This document shows, one piece after another, positions 19,351 to 27,320 of a stretch of 64,000 bases of DNA. The stretch is from a virus. The notes below the pieces were generated by a model, which saw only the letters and a list, made by a program, of their open reading frames with translations, had not been told where the DNA came from and ran no database searches. Both the position numbers and the translations under genes were made by a program. The DNA lies in IMG/VR virus record IMGVR_UViG_3300032516_000011, positions 39,724 through 103,723 of that record. The stretch is one strand, 5' to 3'. The stretch's first letter is position 1, and every line of letters begins with the position of its first letter.

Positions 19351-19740
19351 TTATTTTTTTATTTTGTAAGGAAGATAATGAATTATAGTGGAGCTATATA
19401 ATATCAAAGATACAATTGTTGCAAGTGTCATTGTTAATGGTGGTGGTGTAAATATAATGCCGAGTAACATTACTGCGTAGCAGACTATACGTGCACATAT
19501 TAAATGTACTAACGCATAGATGCCTATTTCCGGTATTATAGTATATTGTAGAAGTAATTTACCGATGAAGGAGCCGTAATTAAATTCCTTTTGGCTCATT
19601 AATTTTGTAAATACCAAAGTAGCTATCAATGCCTCAACAACTATACCCATAGCATATGGTAGCCATATCAATGGTGGTGAAACAAAAATAAAGGTTAGCA
19701 ATACTGCAAGTCCGCTATAGGGTACGCGTATTTTAAGCAT
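19351..19740 (-). CDS. Membrane protein with about four helices
   Basis: 129 residues with four hydrophobic stretches, including GLAVLLTFIFVSPPLIWLPY and LTMTLATIVSLILYSSTII, and a basic C-terminus. It overlaps the end of the glycosyltransferase gene by 8 nt, so the two are co-expressed. It could be a lipid-carrier or flippase-like partner, or an unrelated exclusion protein. It is not recognised. Confidence 0.5.
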   Translation of the reverse strand: MLKIRVPYSGLAVLLTFIFVSPPLIWLPYAMGIVVEALIATLVFTKLMSQKEFNYGSFIGKLLLQYTIIPEIGIYALVHLICARIVCYAVMLLGIIFTPPPLTMTLATIVSLILYSSTIIHYLPYKIKK

Positions 19741-21281
19741 ATTCTTTCAACCAACCGAGCATCTGTGCCCGTTTTTCGTCCCACATAAAGTTCTTGTAGA
19801 CACGATCAATGGCAGCTTCATTAAGAACTCTTTTCCGTCCATTGGCTACCCATTTTTGATATTCTTTTTCTAATGCTTCAACATATAGCCTTGTATTAAC
19901 AATTGGGCGAAGATGCCCATTGTCCATTGCAATATTGATGTGTGCAACGTTCGGGATTATGTGGCCTGTTTCTCCAAGCATTTCTGGAATTGAAGAGTTG
20001 TTTGGAGCAATAGTTGTAGTGCCTACTGCAGAGGCTTCAATCAGCGACAGCCCTACGCCTTCACCAAGAGCAGTGCTAAGATTAACATCTGCCATGTTAT
20101 AAAACCCATTCAATTCTTCGTCCGAAATAGGATTAGCATATACGTTACCAGCGAATGCGGTAATAGTGTTGTTGACATCGGTGTTCTCGAAGCCTGCATT
20201 AATCATGTGTGCCTGAAGAATATTCGCGCGTCCAGGACCCATCATACGCTCTTGTGTATTACAGTGTAAATAAAGAATTGCATCCTGATGCCCCCCATGC
20301 TGTTCAATAACATCAGTGGCCGCACATCCGTTGAGATCGCATGTTGGGCGAGTTGCAACGTAGGAATTACCGCACTTGCATACTTTATAGCCCTTTGTAA
20401 AATGTGCCCACGCACGAAGTGTTCCAGGTATAAATTTTCTTGGTTGAAATCTATTGTTTGAAATAGCCATAAATTTATCATCCCAGCCACGTGCTTTACG
20501 CAACTGTGTTATTGCTACCTGTGGTAATGGGTAGAATATTTCGGTATTGACTCCGTGATATAGATATTCAATATTGGTTGTCGCAAGTTCGGGTATAGCT
20601 TCTTTTATACTTTTAATGCCCCATTTTGTATAGGTAACGAGTTTATTCATGCCTAACATGGTATTTCCCCACGAACGAGAAACGGGACTACCATCTATAG
20701 GAAAATAACCCACGATAGGGATTTTGTCATTAAATTTCTTTACAGAAGGCAATACGAAATCAATGTTGAATATATCTTGGAAAAGAAGAATGATGTCGGG
20801 ATTGAAATCCGGCAGAACTCTCTGCATGCGATCGAGGCCAAGCATGTCCTGTAGATCGACGGGGTATATAAAGTACTTCGTAGTATCATAACGATGGATA
20901 CCATAATAATTGACTCCGAGAATAGCAACTTCAAATTCTTGATGTAGATCTCTGAAGAGATTTTCTGCTACTATTCCGAAACCTGTTTTAACTGTTGGAG
21001 CGTCACCTACATGTTATCCTAAGGGCTTTTTATCCCTTAGTTCTTACAATTTTATTCTTGTAAGTCCAGCATATATTTTCAACCATTTTAAGGTTGTCGG
21101 GCACTCGTGCGAGCATTATATTTATTCAGCTCGTATGCGTTACACTGTCAATAGACCTTTAGCAATTCCATTGATTAGCACGGTATTGGCATTTCAGCGT
21201 TCACCGTTTTTGTCCGATTCATCATACAAGTTTCCTTGTATGCGGGCATTGCTACCAAATAAGTAACTTCTTTTTATTCAT
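19733..21281 (-). CDS. Glycosyltransferase family 4-like, interrupted by an intron
   Basis: The reading frame from 21009 to 19733 encodes a GT-B type glycosyltransferase: an N-terminal GDAPTVKTGFG loop, GVNTEIFYP at the domain link, and the donor-site region ALGEGVGLSLIEASAVGTTTIAP (E-x7-E type). The frame has no start of its own at the N-terminus. A 28-nt exon at 21254-21281 (ATG, MNKKKLLIW) lies beyond a 244-nt group I intron. Joining them gives LLIW-LGDAPTVKTGFG. The enzyme could modify phage DNA or a surface glycan. A cysteine-rich loop (CKCGNSY...CDLNGC) sits in the middle. Confidence 0.75.
21010..21253 (-). mobile_element. Group I intron (IA2-like), ORF-less, in glycosyltransferase gene
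   Basis: On the minus strand the segment has the group I core: AAACGGTGAAC, then CAATACCGTGCTAA, as in the T4 td intron, and P7 halves AACGCATAC and ATATATGCTGGAC. The 5' exon ends in GGT, which can pair with GCC inside the intron with a U-G pair at the cut (P1). The intron ends in G at 21010. Exact ends are inferred from restoring the reading frame. No nuclease is encoded within it; an HNH gene starts about 160 bp away on the other strand. Confidence 0.78.
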
Positions 21282-21315
21282 TTTGTAGTGTTGGTTAATG
21301 TTTTAATGTACCCCT

Positions 21316-21344
21316 ATTATACGAAAAATATATGACAAAATCAA
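21316..21344 (-). promoter_or_regulatory. Sigma70-like promoter for the glycosyltransferase operon
   Basis: Read on the minus strand: TTGATT at 21344-21339, 17-bp spacer, perfect TATAAT at 21321-21316, then about 35 nt to the exon 1 ATG. It is back to back with the promoter of the HNH gene. Confidence 0.72.
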
Positions 21345-21374
21345 GTTTTGGCCAGCAAAAAATGGTTTTGGCCA
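21345..21374. repeat. Direct repeat between divergent promoters
   Basis: GTTTTGGCCA occurs at 21345-21354 and 21365-21374, 20 bp apart (about two helix turns) between the two divergent promoters. A repressor or activator site is possible. Confidence 0.5.
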
Positions 21375-21393
21375 CATTTAATTTGGGCAAAAT

Positions 21394-21422
21394 TTGACTC
21401 TTATTAGTTTTATTTGTATAAT
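21394..21422 (+). promoter_or_regulatory. Sigma70-like promoter for HNH gene
   Basis: TTGACT at 21394-21399, 17-bp spacer, TATAAT at 21417-21422, then AGGAG and the ATG at 21441. Confidence 0.72.
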
Positions 21423-21440
21423 AATTTAGGAGACTACTAT

Positions 21441-21953
21441 ATGACAAAAATCGAAAGAAAAGAATACCAACGAAAATGGAGAGAATCTCACAAGGGATAC
21501 TATAAACTATACTGTGAAAAAAATAAGTATCAAATAAGTGCCAATCGTAAACGATGGTGGGCAACCCATAAGAAAAAACATATAGAGTATGAAAACACAA
21601 GAAAAAAGAAATATATTTATAAGCCAGAATCAGAAAAAGTAAGTAAGCATAAGAACTACTATTTATGGGTTCATGCAAAACGTAGAGCTAAAAAAAGTAA
21701 GGTTCCGTTCACTATAAAAGTAACGGATATAATTATGATGGAGCATTGTCCATATTTAAATATCCCGCTATATAGAGGTAATAAAATACATTGTGCGAAT
21801 AGTCCTTCCATAGATCGCATTGTTCCAGAGAAGGGGTACATCCCCGAGAACATACAGGTGATATCATATAAAGCAAATCTTATGAAGAATGACGCCAGTA
21901 TCGATCGCCTAATAATTTTTGCCAACAACATATTAAGAATACATAGTTCTTGA
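21441..21953 (+). CDS. Free-standing HNH-family endonuclease
   Basis: 170 residues from the ATG at 21441, chosen because AGGAG precedes it (an earlier ATG at 21414 lies inside the promoter). The N-terminus is strongly basic (DNA binding). The C-terminal half has the motif order CPYLNIPL, SPSIDRIVPEKGY, NIQVISYKANLMKNDA, typical of phage HNH-like nucleases. It is on the opposite strand from the intron-bearing glycosyltransferase gene and could promote spread of that intron in trans, which is inference. Confidence 0.72.
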   Translation: MTKIERKEYQRKWRESHKGYYKLYCEKNKYQISANRKRWWATHKKKHIEYENTRKKKYIYKPESEKVSKHKNYYLWVHAKRRAKKSKVPFTIKVTDIIMMEHCPYLNIPLYRGNKIHCANSPSIDRIVPEKGYIPENIQVISYKANLMKNDASIDRLIIFANNILRIHSS

Positions 21954-22031
21954 TAAGGTAAAAAAAATGCAAGACGATTATGCACCTTTTCTTTTACTTT
22001 AAATGTCACTACTTGGTATTGGTTAAATAAA

Positions 22032-22053
22032 AGGGGAGCCCAAAGACTCCCCT
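22032..22053 (-). terminator. Rho-independent terminator
   Basis: Minus strand: stem AGGGGAG/CTCCCCT with an 8-nt loop, followed by TTTTATTT. It ends the operon that finishes with the radical-SAM-like gene. Confidence 0.75.
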
Positions 22054-22057
22054 AATA

Positions 22058-22945
22058 CTATTCGTTCCAGCCCAGTGTTTTCAACTGGAGCTTATATTGT
22101 TTTTTATTGAAAGATATCTTGCCAACGCAATTATTGCAATATTCCTTGCCGGCTATTGTACCACATCTTTCTTTTGTTTTTTTCCAATCATCATGTAACA
22201 TATTGGGGCGTAAATCTCCGTGACCATAACTAAATAGGCCGGTAGATTTCGCTTCATCCCAAGTTATATCCTGTCGGTTCTTTTCAAACACGGCTTTACT
22301 TGTATAATGCAGGGGCGTCAGTAAAATGCCCGCTGATCCCATTTCTTTGAATACTTGTTTATGGAAATCAGTCATTGGCAATGTTATATCGGCCACTATA
22401 CGTACCTGTGTAGGACAGCTTATTTTTTTATATTGAATAGCTTGCTGTAGTCGCCATTCATTGGTCGCGCCTTGCAAAACTGGACCTTTTTCTAACGCAT
22501 CCGCTCCTAAGCTTATGTGTACAATACCTTGTGATTGTATTACGAGATTTGCTACCCTAGGATCGTATTCTAATATCTTAGATGTTACAACCGGCCTCAT
22601 TTTGTATTTGACACAATACTCTAAAACTTGATATAATTGTGAGCGTGTGTTTCTATGACCACATTCAACATTCTTACCCAATCTTAAAATATGTGCTGGG
22701 TACTTTAGGGCTATTTTTTTGAATTCTGATTCTTTTACTTCCTTGACTTTATAAGCATCTGGATCTTTTTTATAGAGGTACGCAGCATAACAGTATGCAC
22801 ATGCTTTATCTCTATCTGCTTTTCCGGCTGCGTCTAAAGTGACAGAACAAACATTCGATTCAATATCTAAATTGAAATCTAAAATACATAGCTCATAATG
22901 TTGCCCTTTTCCGGGCACTATTTTTGCTACGGGATTATTTGACAC
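22058..22945 (-). CDS. Radical-SAM-like TIM-barrel protein
   Basis: 295 residues. An N-terminal cysteine cluster (C at NVCSVT, then KACAYCY, spacing C-x15-C-x2-C) looks like a radical SAM 4Fe-4S site with a widened first gap. A series of alternating strands and helices follows (MRPVVTSKILEYDP, GIVHISLGAD, PTQVRIVADI). The end has CGTIAGKEYCNNC, a possible second cluster. The order resembles radical SAM enzymes of the spore-photoproduct-lyase or elongator-like type, but the substrate is unknown. It overlaps the gene before it by 11 nt. Confidence 0.55.
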   Translation of the reverse strand: MSNNPVAKIVPGKGQHYELCILDFNLDIESNVCSVTLDAAGKADRDKACAYCYAAYLYKKDPDAYKVKEVKESEFKKIALKYPAHILRLGKNVECGHRNTRSQLYQVLEYCVKYKMRPVVTSKILEYDPRVANLVIQSQGIVHISLGADALEKGPVLQGATNEWRLQQAIQYKKISCPTQVRIVADITLPMTDFHKQVFKEMGSAGILLTPLHYTSKAVFEKNRQDITWDEAKSTGLFSYGHGDLRPNMLHDDWKKTKERCGTIAGKEYCNNCVGKISFNKKQYKLQLKTLGWNE

Positions 22946-23144
22946 TTCCTCGACTCACCCCTGCTATATACTCATCGCGTTCGATAAGTCTTGCATAGAG
23001 TAAGCGACCAAAGGGTATTTTCCTTACAACGTTGAGTAATCCACCGATTGCTTCTTTATCGGAAGCTTTTACCCAAATTGTTTTCTCGAATTGTTTTTTC
23101 TTTTTAAGCGATCCGCATGTAACTCTCGCTCGATAATACTTCAT
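22935..23144 (-). CDS. Small basic hypothetical protein
   Basis: 69 residues, rich in Lys and Arg, overlapping the radical-SAM-like gene by 11 nt. Its beta-strand-rich start (YYRARVTCGS) and basic centre could bind nucleic acid or assist its neighbour. It is not recognised. Confidence 0.5.
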   Translation of the reverse strand: MKYYRARVTCGSLKKKKQFEKTIWVKASDKEAIGGLLNVVRKIPFGRLLYARLIERDEYIAGVSRGSVK

Positions 23145-23194
23145 TCTTTAGTGGTATTCCTCAGTACTTAACCTTACACCTTATATATCCTTGC

Positions 23195-23299
23195 TTATGC
23201 TTTTTTCAGGTATTTCTCGATCCTATCATAAAGAAGGGTCGCTATTACAATTGAAAGAGTTGCAAACGCAAATACAAACTCTTTTCTCTGAATATGCAT
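23195..23299 (-). CDS. 34-residue single-pass membrane peptide downstream of retron
   Basis: A short ORF starting 21 nt after the stop of the retron-linked gene. The peptide has a basic start (MHIQRKE), one hydrophobic segment (FVFAFATLSIVIATLLY) and a charged tail (DRIEKYLKKA). This is the layout of small membrane toxins and tiny phage membrane proteins. The ribosome binding site is weak, so expression may depend on coupling. Some retron effectors are membrane proteins, so it is a candidate effector. That link is inferred. Confidence 0.5.
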   Translation of the reverse strand: MHIQRKEFVFAFATLSIVIATLLYDRIEKYLKKA

Positions 23300-23320
23300 A
23301 GCCGGTGTGCTGGTCTTTGA

Positions 23321-23713
23321 TTACGAAGTATGACAGTACAGTATGTAGAACCTGTTAGCCTCGTCGATCAGTATATTTATAGCTTCGTCTATATCTCGTA
23401 AATCTACGAGTAACCGGGATATCACAACGTTCTCTTTTTGTTTTAATCTGTAATTGAACCCCGGTATTTTTGTCATTGATAGGTGAATGTTGAGCGGCTT
23501 GCTCAACTCTTGTTGCAGTTCCCTTGTAAAAGCATGCCCTTTGTCTAATAATTGGTAAGACCAACTGATTCTCATGGGATGTACTAAACGATCACCAGTA
23601 AATGACCATTTCTTTACATGTGCCAAGGGCATTAGAGCGGAGGCATAGAATCCAATCAAAGGTATATCGAATTCTAATCTTGATAATTTTTGTTGCTGAA
23701 ACAACTCGTCCAT
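23321..23713 (-). CDS. Retron-associated protein, unknown family (130 residues)
   Basis: Starts at the ATG at 23713, which shares its A with the reverse transcriptase stop (TAATG), so translation is coupled. A longer frame from 23785 overlaps the RT gene and is less likely. The protein has mixed helices and strands (DIPLIGFYASALMPL, PLNIHLSMTKIPGFNYRL, ENVVISRLLVDLRDID). No catalytic motif is clear. Retron effectors normally sit directly beside the RT, so this is the main effector or accessory candidate. Confidence 0.65.
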   Translation of the reverse strand: MDELFQQQKLSRLEFDIPLIGFYASALMPLAHVKKWSFTGDRLVHPMRISWSYQLLDKGHAFTRELQQELSKPLNIHLSMTKIPGFNYRLKQKENVVISRLLVDLRDIDEAINILIDEANRFYILYCHTS

Positions 23714-24597
23714 TACACTACATCTATGTTCAAAAGTTGTTGGAGTAATTGGTTGCCCCGAGACGGGTTGAGAGATCGGATCCATTCTATTTGGCCCCTT
23801 AATTGCTGAAAATTTGTGGTGGTTATTGTGATGCCACTGTGTTTCAAATTATGAAGCTGGGCACGTAGATTTCTCCAAACTTCTTTTCTTATACTTGTTT
23901 TTTTATTGACCACAACGCCGGTTATTTGTTGCCTTTGATAATATCTTCTTATTTTTGTCTTTTTTTTATTCGGACGCAATCCATACGCAAAAATGTGTGA
24001 ATATACGGTTGCCTTTAATTTTAATATGTTTGGAGTATCGCCTGAAATTGCAATATCGTCTGCATAGCGCGTAATGGATACGTTGTGCACTGTTGCTAGA
24101 TCTGATAATTTTTTATCCAGTCCTAAGCATACTAAATTTGATATAATTGGAGAGGTAGGCGCACCTTGTGGCAGGGAGCTATCATAGCACATTAAGTTTG
24201 TAATTATGTTAACATCTTCTTCTGTGTATGCAAAAAGTTTTTGTTGCTGGAATAACCAATTAAGAGTACCGTTAACACTAAAATCCATTATAGAGTTAAA
24301 AAAATCTTTTATGTCCAATGTTACGATAAACTTTTTTCCTACGTGCTTTTCAGCGTTTGTTCTTGGGCTCTTGCCGTGTACAAATCCATGCGCGATTGGA
24401 TGCGCTTTAAAGTGGTATAGTATATTATCTACTATTGCACGCTGTATCGATTTTAGTGGTTCTTGTGGAGCATCGATTCTGCGAGTCTTTCCATTCCTTT
24501 TTTTTATTCTGTAGGTGATATAATACCTGGGGATATCTTGTGTAATGATTTCTAAGGTATTCTTATCATATCCTAAAACTGTGTATATATCTTGCAT
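23713..24597 (-). CDS. Retron reverse transcriptase
   Basis: 294 residues, close to the size of retron RTs (about 300). Motifs in order: GKTRRIDAPQ (residues 36-45), HGFVHGKSPRTNAEKH (70-85) containing the retron-type NAxxH, LDIKDFF (94-100), LPQGAPTSP (142-150), the catalytic RYADD (177-181), and ITGVVVNKK (225-233), the place of the retron VTG motif that reads the msr. There is no maturase or HNH extension, so it is not a group II intron RT. The gene starts 10 nt after the a2 repeat of the ncRNA. Confidence 0.88.
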   Translation of the reverse strand: MQDIYTVLGYDKNTLEIITQDIPRYYITYRIKKRNGKTRRIDAPQEPLKSIQRAIVDNILYHFKAHPIAHGFVHGKSPRTNAEKHVGKKFIVTLDIKDFFNSIMDFSVNGTLNWLFQQQKLFAYTEEDVNIITNLMCYDSSLPQGAPTSPIISNLVCLGLDKKLSDLATVHNVSITRYADDIAISGDTPNILKLKATVYSHIFAYGLRPNKKKTKIRRYYQRQQITGVVVNKKTSIRKEVWRNLRAQLHNLKHSGITITTTNFQQLRGQIEWIRSLNPSRGNQLLQQLLNIDVV

Positions 24598-24606
24598 AAT
24601 AAAATA

Positions 24607-24949
24607 ATAGACCTGTTTCCTATGCTATTGTTGGATTTTTCGTTAAGGCGTTCCTTAATGAAAAATTAGTTATGGAACGGTGTGAGTCCTACTTTATAAA
24701 ATTGTTCGTAAATTATTTAGCTGGAGATTAATTAGAAAGTTGAACCCTAATTAACTCGAGGTAAATTATTTTAGGGAAATATTATAAAACAGGTGAAGCA
24801 GTGCGGAATTCCATAACGGCAACTATGTTCTACTGACGTAATTCACATTTGCCACCAGAACGATACGCTCTGGATATCGCGTTAACACAGTACCCCACGA
24901 ATTTAATCATGGGGCATTATGTTTGGCGAACCATAGAAAACAGGCCTAT
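24607..24949 (-). ncRNA. Retron msr-msd RNA
   Basis: Directly upstream of the RT. a1 (24949-24932, AUAGGCCUGUUUUCUAUG) and a2 (24624-24607, CAUAGGAAACAGGUCUAU) form an unbroken 18-bp RNA duplex; both DNA-level mismatches are G-U pairs. Inside, two msr hairpins: an 8-bp stem at 24914-24893 (CCCCAUGA/UCGUGGGG) and an 8-bp stem at 24873-24855 (CCAGAGCG/CGUUCUGG, loop UAU). The msd holds a 9-bp closing pair (24817-24809 with 24677-24669) and a further small hairpin near a2. At 343 nt it is longer than many retron RNAs. The branch G and the msd ends cannot be fixed by eye. Confidence 0.82.
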
Positions 24950-24953
24950 ATAA

Positions 24954-25283
24954 TCAAATAAGTTTACGAAGTGTACGCGCAGTTTCTATCGCTTCGAGTA
25001 GTAACAGCTCGGCGTTATCTTCATCGATCAAAGCTTCTTGATCTATGATAGATGTACAAATTCTATACATCTCTTTTCGTTTGTCTTCCATAGAAATGGA
25101 AGGCTTAAATTTTGCACCTAATTCTTTTTCCGTGAGTACCTGAAAAGTATTGTCCGGAAAGGTAACCAGGAAATCGCCCGCAACAACGATTTTTTCAAGT
25201 GGCTGAGGAATCTTTATGCGTAAGAGGATTTCGCTGGTTATTTTCTGGACGACGACTTCTGGATTAATGTAACGATACTTCAT
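24954..25283 (-). CDS. Hypothetical protein upstream of retron
   Basis: 109 residues with a good ribosome binding site (AGGAG, 6 nt before ATG). The stop is only 4 nt before retron repeat a1, so gene and retron RNA probably share a transcript. Two halves are visible: a beta-rich N-terminus (VVAGDFLVTFPDNTFQVLTEKE) and a helical C-terminus. It is not recognised and could be part of the retron unit or an unrelated small phage protein. Confidence 0.55.
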   Translation of the reverse strand: MKYRYINPEVVVQKITSEILLRIKIPQPLEKIVVAGDFLVTFPDNTFQVLTEKELGAKFKPSISMEDKRKEMYRICTSIIDQEALIDEDNAELLLLEAIETARTLRKLI

Positions 25284-25764
25284 AATGCTCCTATACTATC
25301 CGGATGTCCGGTTTTCGAGTCATATATATTATTAACTTACATAACTTACTTACACCACTTATGTGGTATTGCCTGCTGCAGTTGTTTCCGGGAACCGGTT
25401 CCTTATTAGATGATGCCCGGTATGTTTTGCGACACGTGTTTGTTGGTGTGAGTCCTAACGTTGTGAATTTCGATCGATAAGTGAATGAGACTTATATTAG
25501 ATGTGTGCCCCACGTTACGTGACAGGTTATGCATTAGCGTGTTCGGATCTTGATATCCATTTTGCATGCATCGCTCGCGTTTAAAGGCCGGTCCTTGTAA
25601 TGCTAAGCGCTGGTAAAAGAATAAAGACGCCGTGTAATAACTAGTGGTCTTATTTCATCTTTATAATAGAGCACTGCGCCCCAGTCCAAAATTTATCGAC
25701 TTCCATCACTTTGTACGTACTACGAAACATAGTACACAGTAATTGTAAAGCTATAGAAACACTA
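25284..25764 (-). other. 480-bp region without a clear gene
   Basis: No convincing long ORF on either strand. The best small frame, minus strand about 25730-25650 (start MFRSTYKVMEVDKFW, 26 residues), ends early and may be a remnant. Several short hairpins occur (GTACTA/TAGTAC; CACG-TAA-CGTG; GGAACCGGTTCC). The 13-mer GGTGTGAGTCCTA at 25445-25457 is repeated exactly inside the retron msd (24679-24691). It is probably structured RNA or decayed sequence. Confidence 0.4.
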
Positions 25765-27318
25765 TTAAATATCGAGAAATAATTCCAGAGCTATCTCGTC
25801 ATTTTTATCTGATTCTCGAATATTGGAGAGTTTATCTACCCTATCCGAAAATTTTCTTACGGTGGCTATTGAGTTTTCATATGAGTCGATGAGTACCGAG
25901 TAAATGTTTACCTTGTTCTCACTTTTCCATTTTTTATACTCCTTAAGCCAGGGTTCACGTACAGCTGATTCACCATCTGTAACAAAAACAATATCCGCTT
26001 TTTCATACAGTTTTTCAGTACCGATTTTTTCCCGGGCTTTATCTAGCGGAGGTTCAAACTCTGTTCCACCACCTTCAAAATATTCGGCCATATCCAATAG
26101 TTGCTCCACATTGAATGGGTCGGCTTTAGAAAATTCATTGGTATGAAGATTTTGTTGTCTCCAGCCTGAAGAAAAATGAACGCAAAAGAAATCTCGTTTC
26201 TGTTCACGGGCTATCTCAAGAAGAACCAAGGCTACAGCTTTCGACCATATTTCTGGCAGTCCATCCATAGATCCAGAACTGTCAATACAGATTATAACTG
26301 GCCCTTTACCCTTCTTTTGTTTGCCCTGAATTTCATACTGTAACGTTTTACCTTCGAGTAAATCTAATAAGAATTGTTTACGTGTGGCTGGAAGTAATAA
26401 ACGCATAATTTCTGAAGGAATGAGCTGACTAATATCATTTCCTTGCTTTAGACTATATACGCTATCAAGACCATGCTTAACCTTTTCTTTTCGATGCGTT
26501 TGTGCAAGTCTACGATATCGACCTGCTAACTTTGCTATTTGTTTTAACTTTGAACTGTTACGCAAACGATTTAATAATTCCATTTTCTCATGGGGCGATT
26601 TTTTCTGGAATGAATCGCTTCGCTCCAATCCCCAATTTGAAATCATTTCGCTTGTTTCTTTAATTGAATCTTTGACTTTGGCCGCCATACGTTCGATGGC
26701 CTTTTCAAAGTCTTTACGTTCAGTTAACTCTTCAAAGTTATCCATAGCCTCTTCATAACGACGCTCGGCTTCTTCCAGATCAATCTCTTCGTTTTGTTCG
26801 CCTCGAGGCCCACCAAATCCATCTTGACTGTCCCCCTGGGCTTTATCTTGCTGTTGCTGTGCTTGATCTAAAGTGCCTCCTGCCTTAATTAGTTCCTGAA
26901 GAGCTTCTCGCTCTTTCTTCAATTCCTTTACAAGCCGCATAGCTTCGTCGGAAAGAAGTTCGGTTCCAATTGTGGAGTTTACCACATCAAGTTGAGTCAT
27001 CGCACGAAGCTCTTTGTACCGCTGAGATTCAACGAGTTGCTCCATAATCTTTCGATTAAGAAGAAAATCTCGTTTCATTGCCGCCGGTTCATTGAGTTCT
27101 GGTTCATATTTAAATAGAGCATCATACAAATCTTGCTGAAGTTGGGGAAATTGCTCATATTCTTTAGTTCCCTTTTCTTCGGTTTGTAAGAGTTTTGCGC
27201 TATGCTCTTTTAACTCCTGAAAATAACGAATGTCAAAGTTATCATTTTGTATGGAATATGGAGTGTATGCAACTTTGTCGTCTAAGAAGCCACCTTCTTG
27301 TGGAGTTAAGTCTCGCAT
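25765..27318 (-). CDS. VWA-domain protein, ViaA/CoxE-like partner of MoxR
   Basis: 517 residues. The N-terminal two thirds are helical and charged, with a Gln-rich link (about 157-170). The C-terminal third is a von Willebrand A domain with a complete MIDAS metal site: DSSGS (about 344), GGGTEF (about 415) and VTDGES (about 450). This is the plan of ViaA and other CoxE-type partners of MoxR ATPases. It follows the MoxR gene by 2 nt. Such pairs remodel or insert cofactors into protein complexes, but the phage target is unknown. Confidence 0.75.
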   Translation of the reverse strand: MRDLTPQEGGFLDDKVAYTPYSIQNDNFDIRYFQELKEHSAKLLQTEEKGTKEYEQFPQLQQDLYDALFKYEPELNEPAAMKRDFLLNRKIMEQLVESQRYKELRAMTQLDVVNSTIGTELLSDEAMRLVKELKKEREALQELIKAGGTLDQAQQQQDKAQGDSQDGFGGPRGEQNEEIDLEEAERRYEEAMDNFEELTERKDFEKAIERMAAKVKDSIKETSEMISNWGLERSDSFQKKSPHEKMELLNRLRNSSKLKQIAKLAGRYRRLAQTHRKEKVKHGLDSVYSLKQGNDISQLIPSEIMRLLLPATRKQFLLDLLEGKTLQYEIQGKQKKGKGPVIICIDSSGSMDGLPEIWSKAVALVLLEIAREQKRDFFCVHFSSGWRQQNLHTNEFSKADPFNVEQLLDMAEYFEGGGTEFEPPLDKAREKIGTEKLYEKADIVFVTDGESAVREPWLKEYKKWKSENKVNIYSVLIDSYENSIATVRKFSDRVDKLSNIRESDKNDEIALELFLDI

Positions 27319-27320
27319 GA

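Noticed and set aside
23713-23785. Longer start for the retron-linked gene at 23785
   Set aside because: It overlaps the RT gene by 73 nt without a ribosome binding site, while the ATG at 23713 forms TAATG with the RT stop.
23713-24597. Diversity-generating retroelement RT
   Set aside because: The RT has retron-type NAxxH and ITG motifs, an a1/a2 RNA lies directly upstream, and I saw no template/variable repeat pair in the fibre genes.
23713-24597. Group II intron-encoded protein
   Set aside because: No maturase or endonuclease domain, only 294 residues, and no domain V motif in the flanking sequence.
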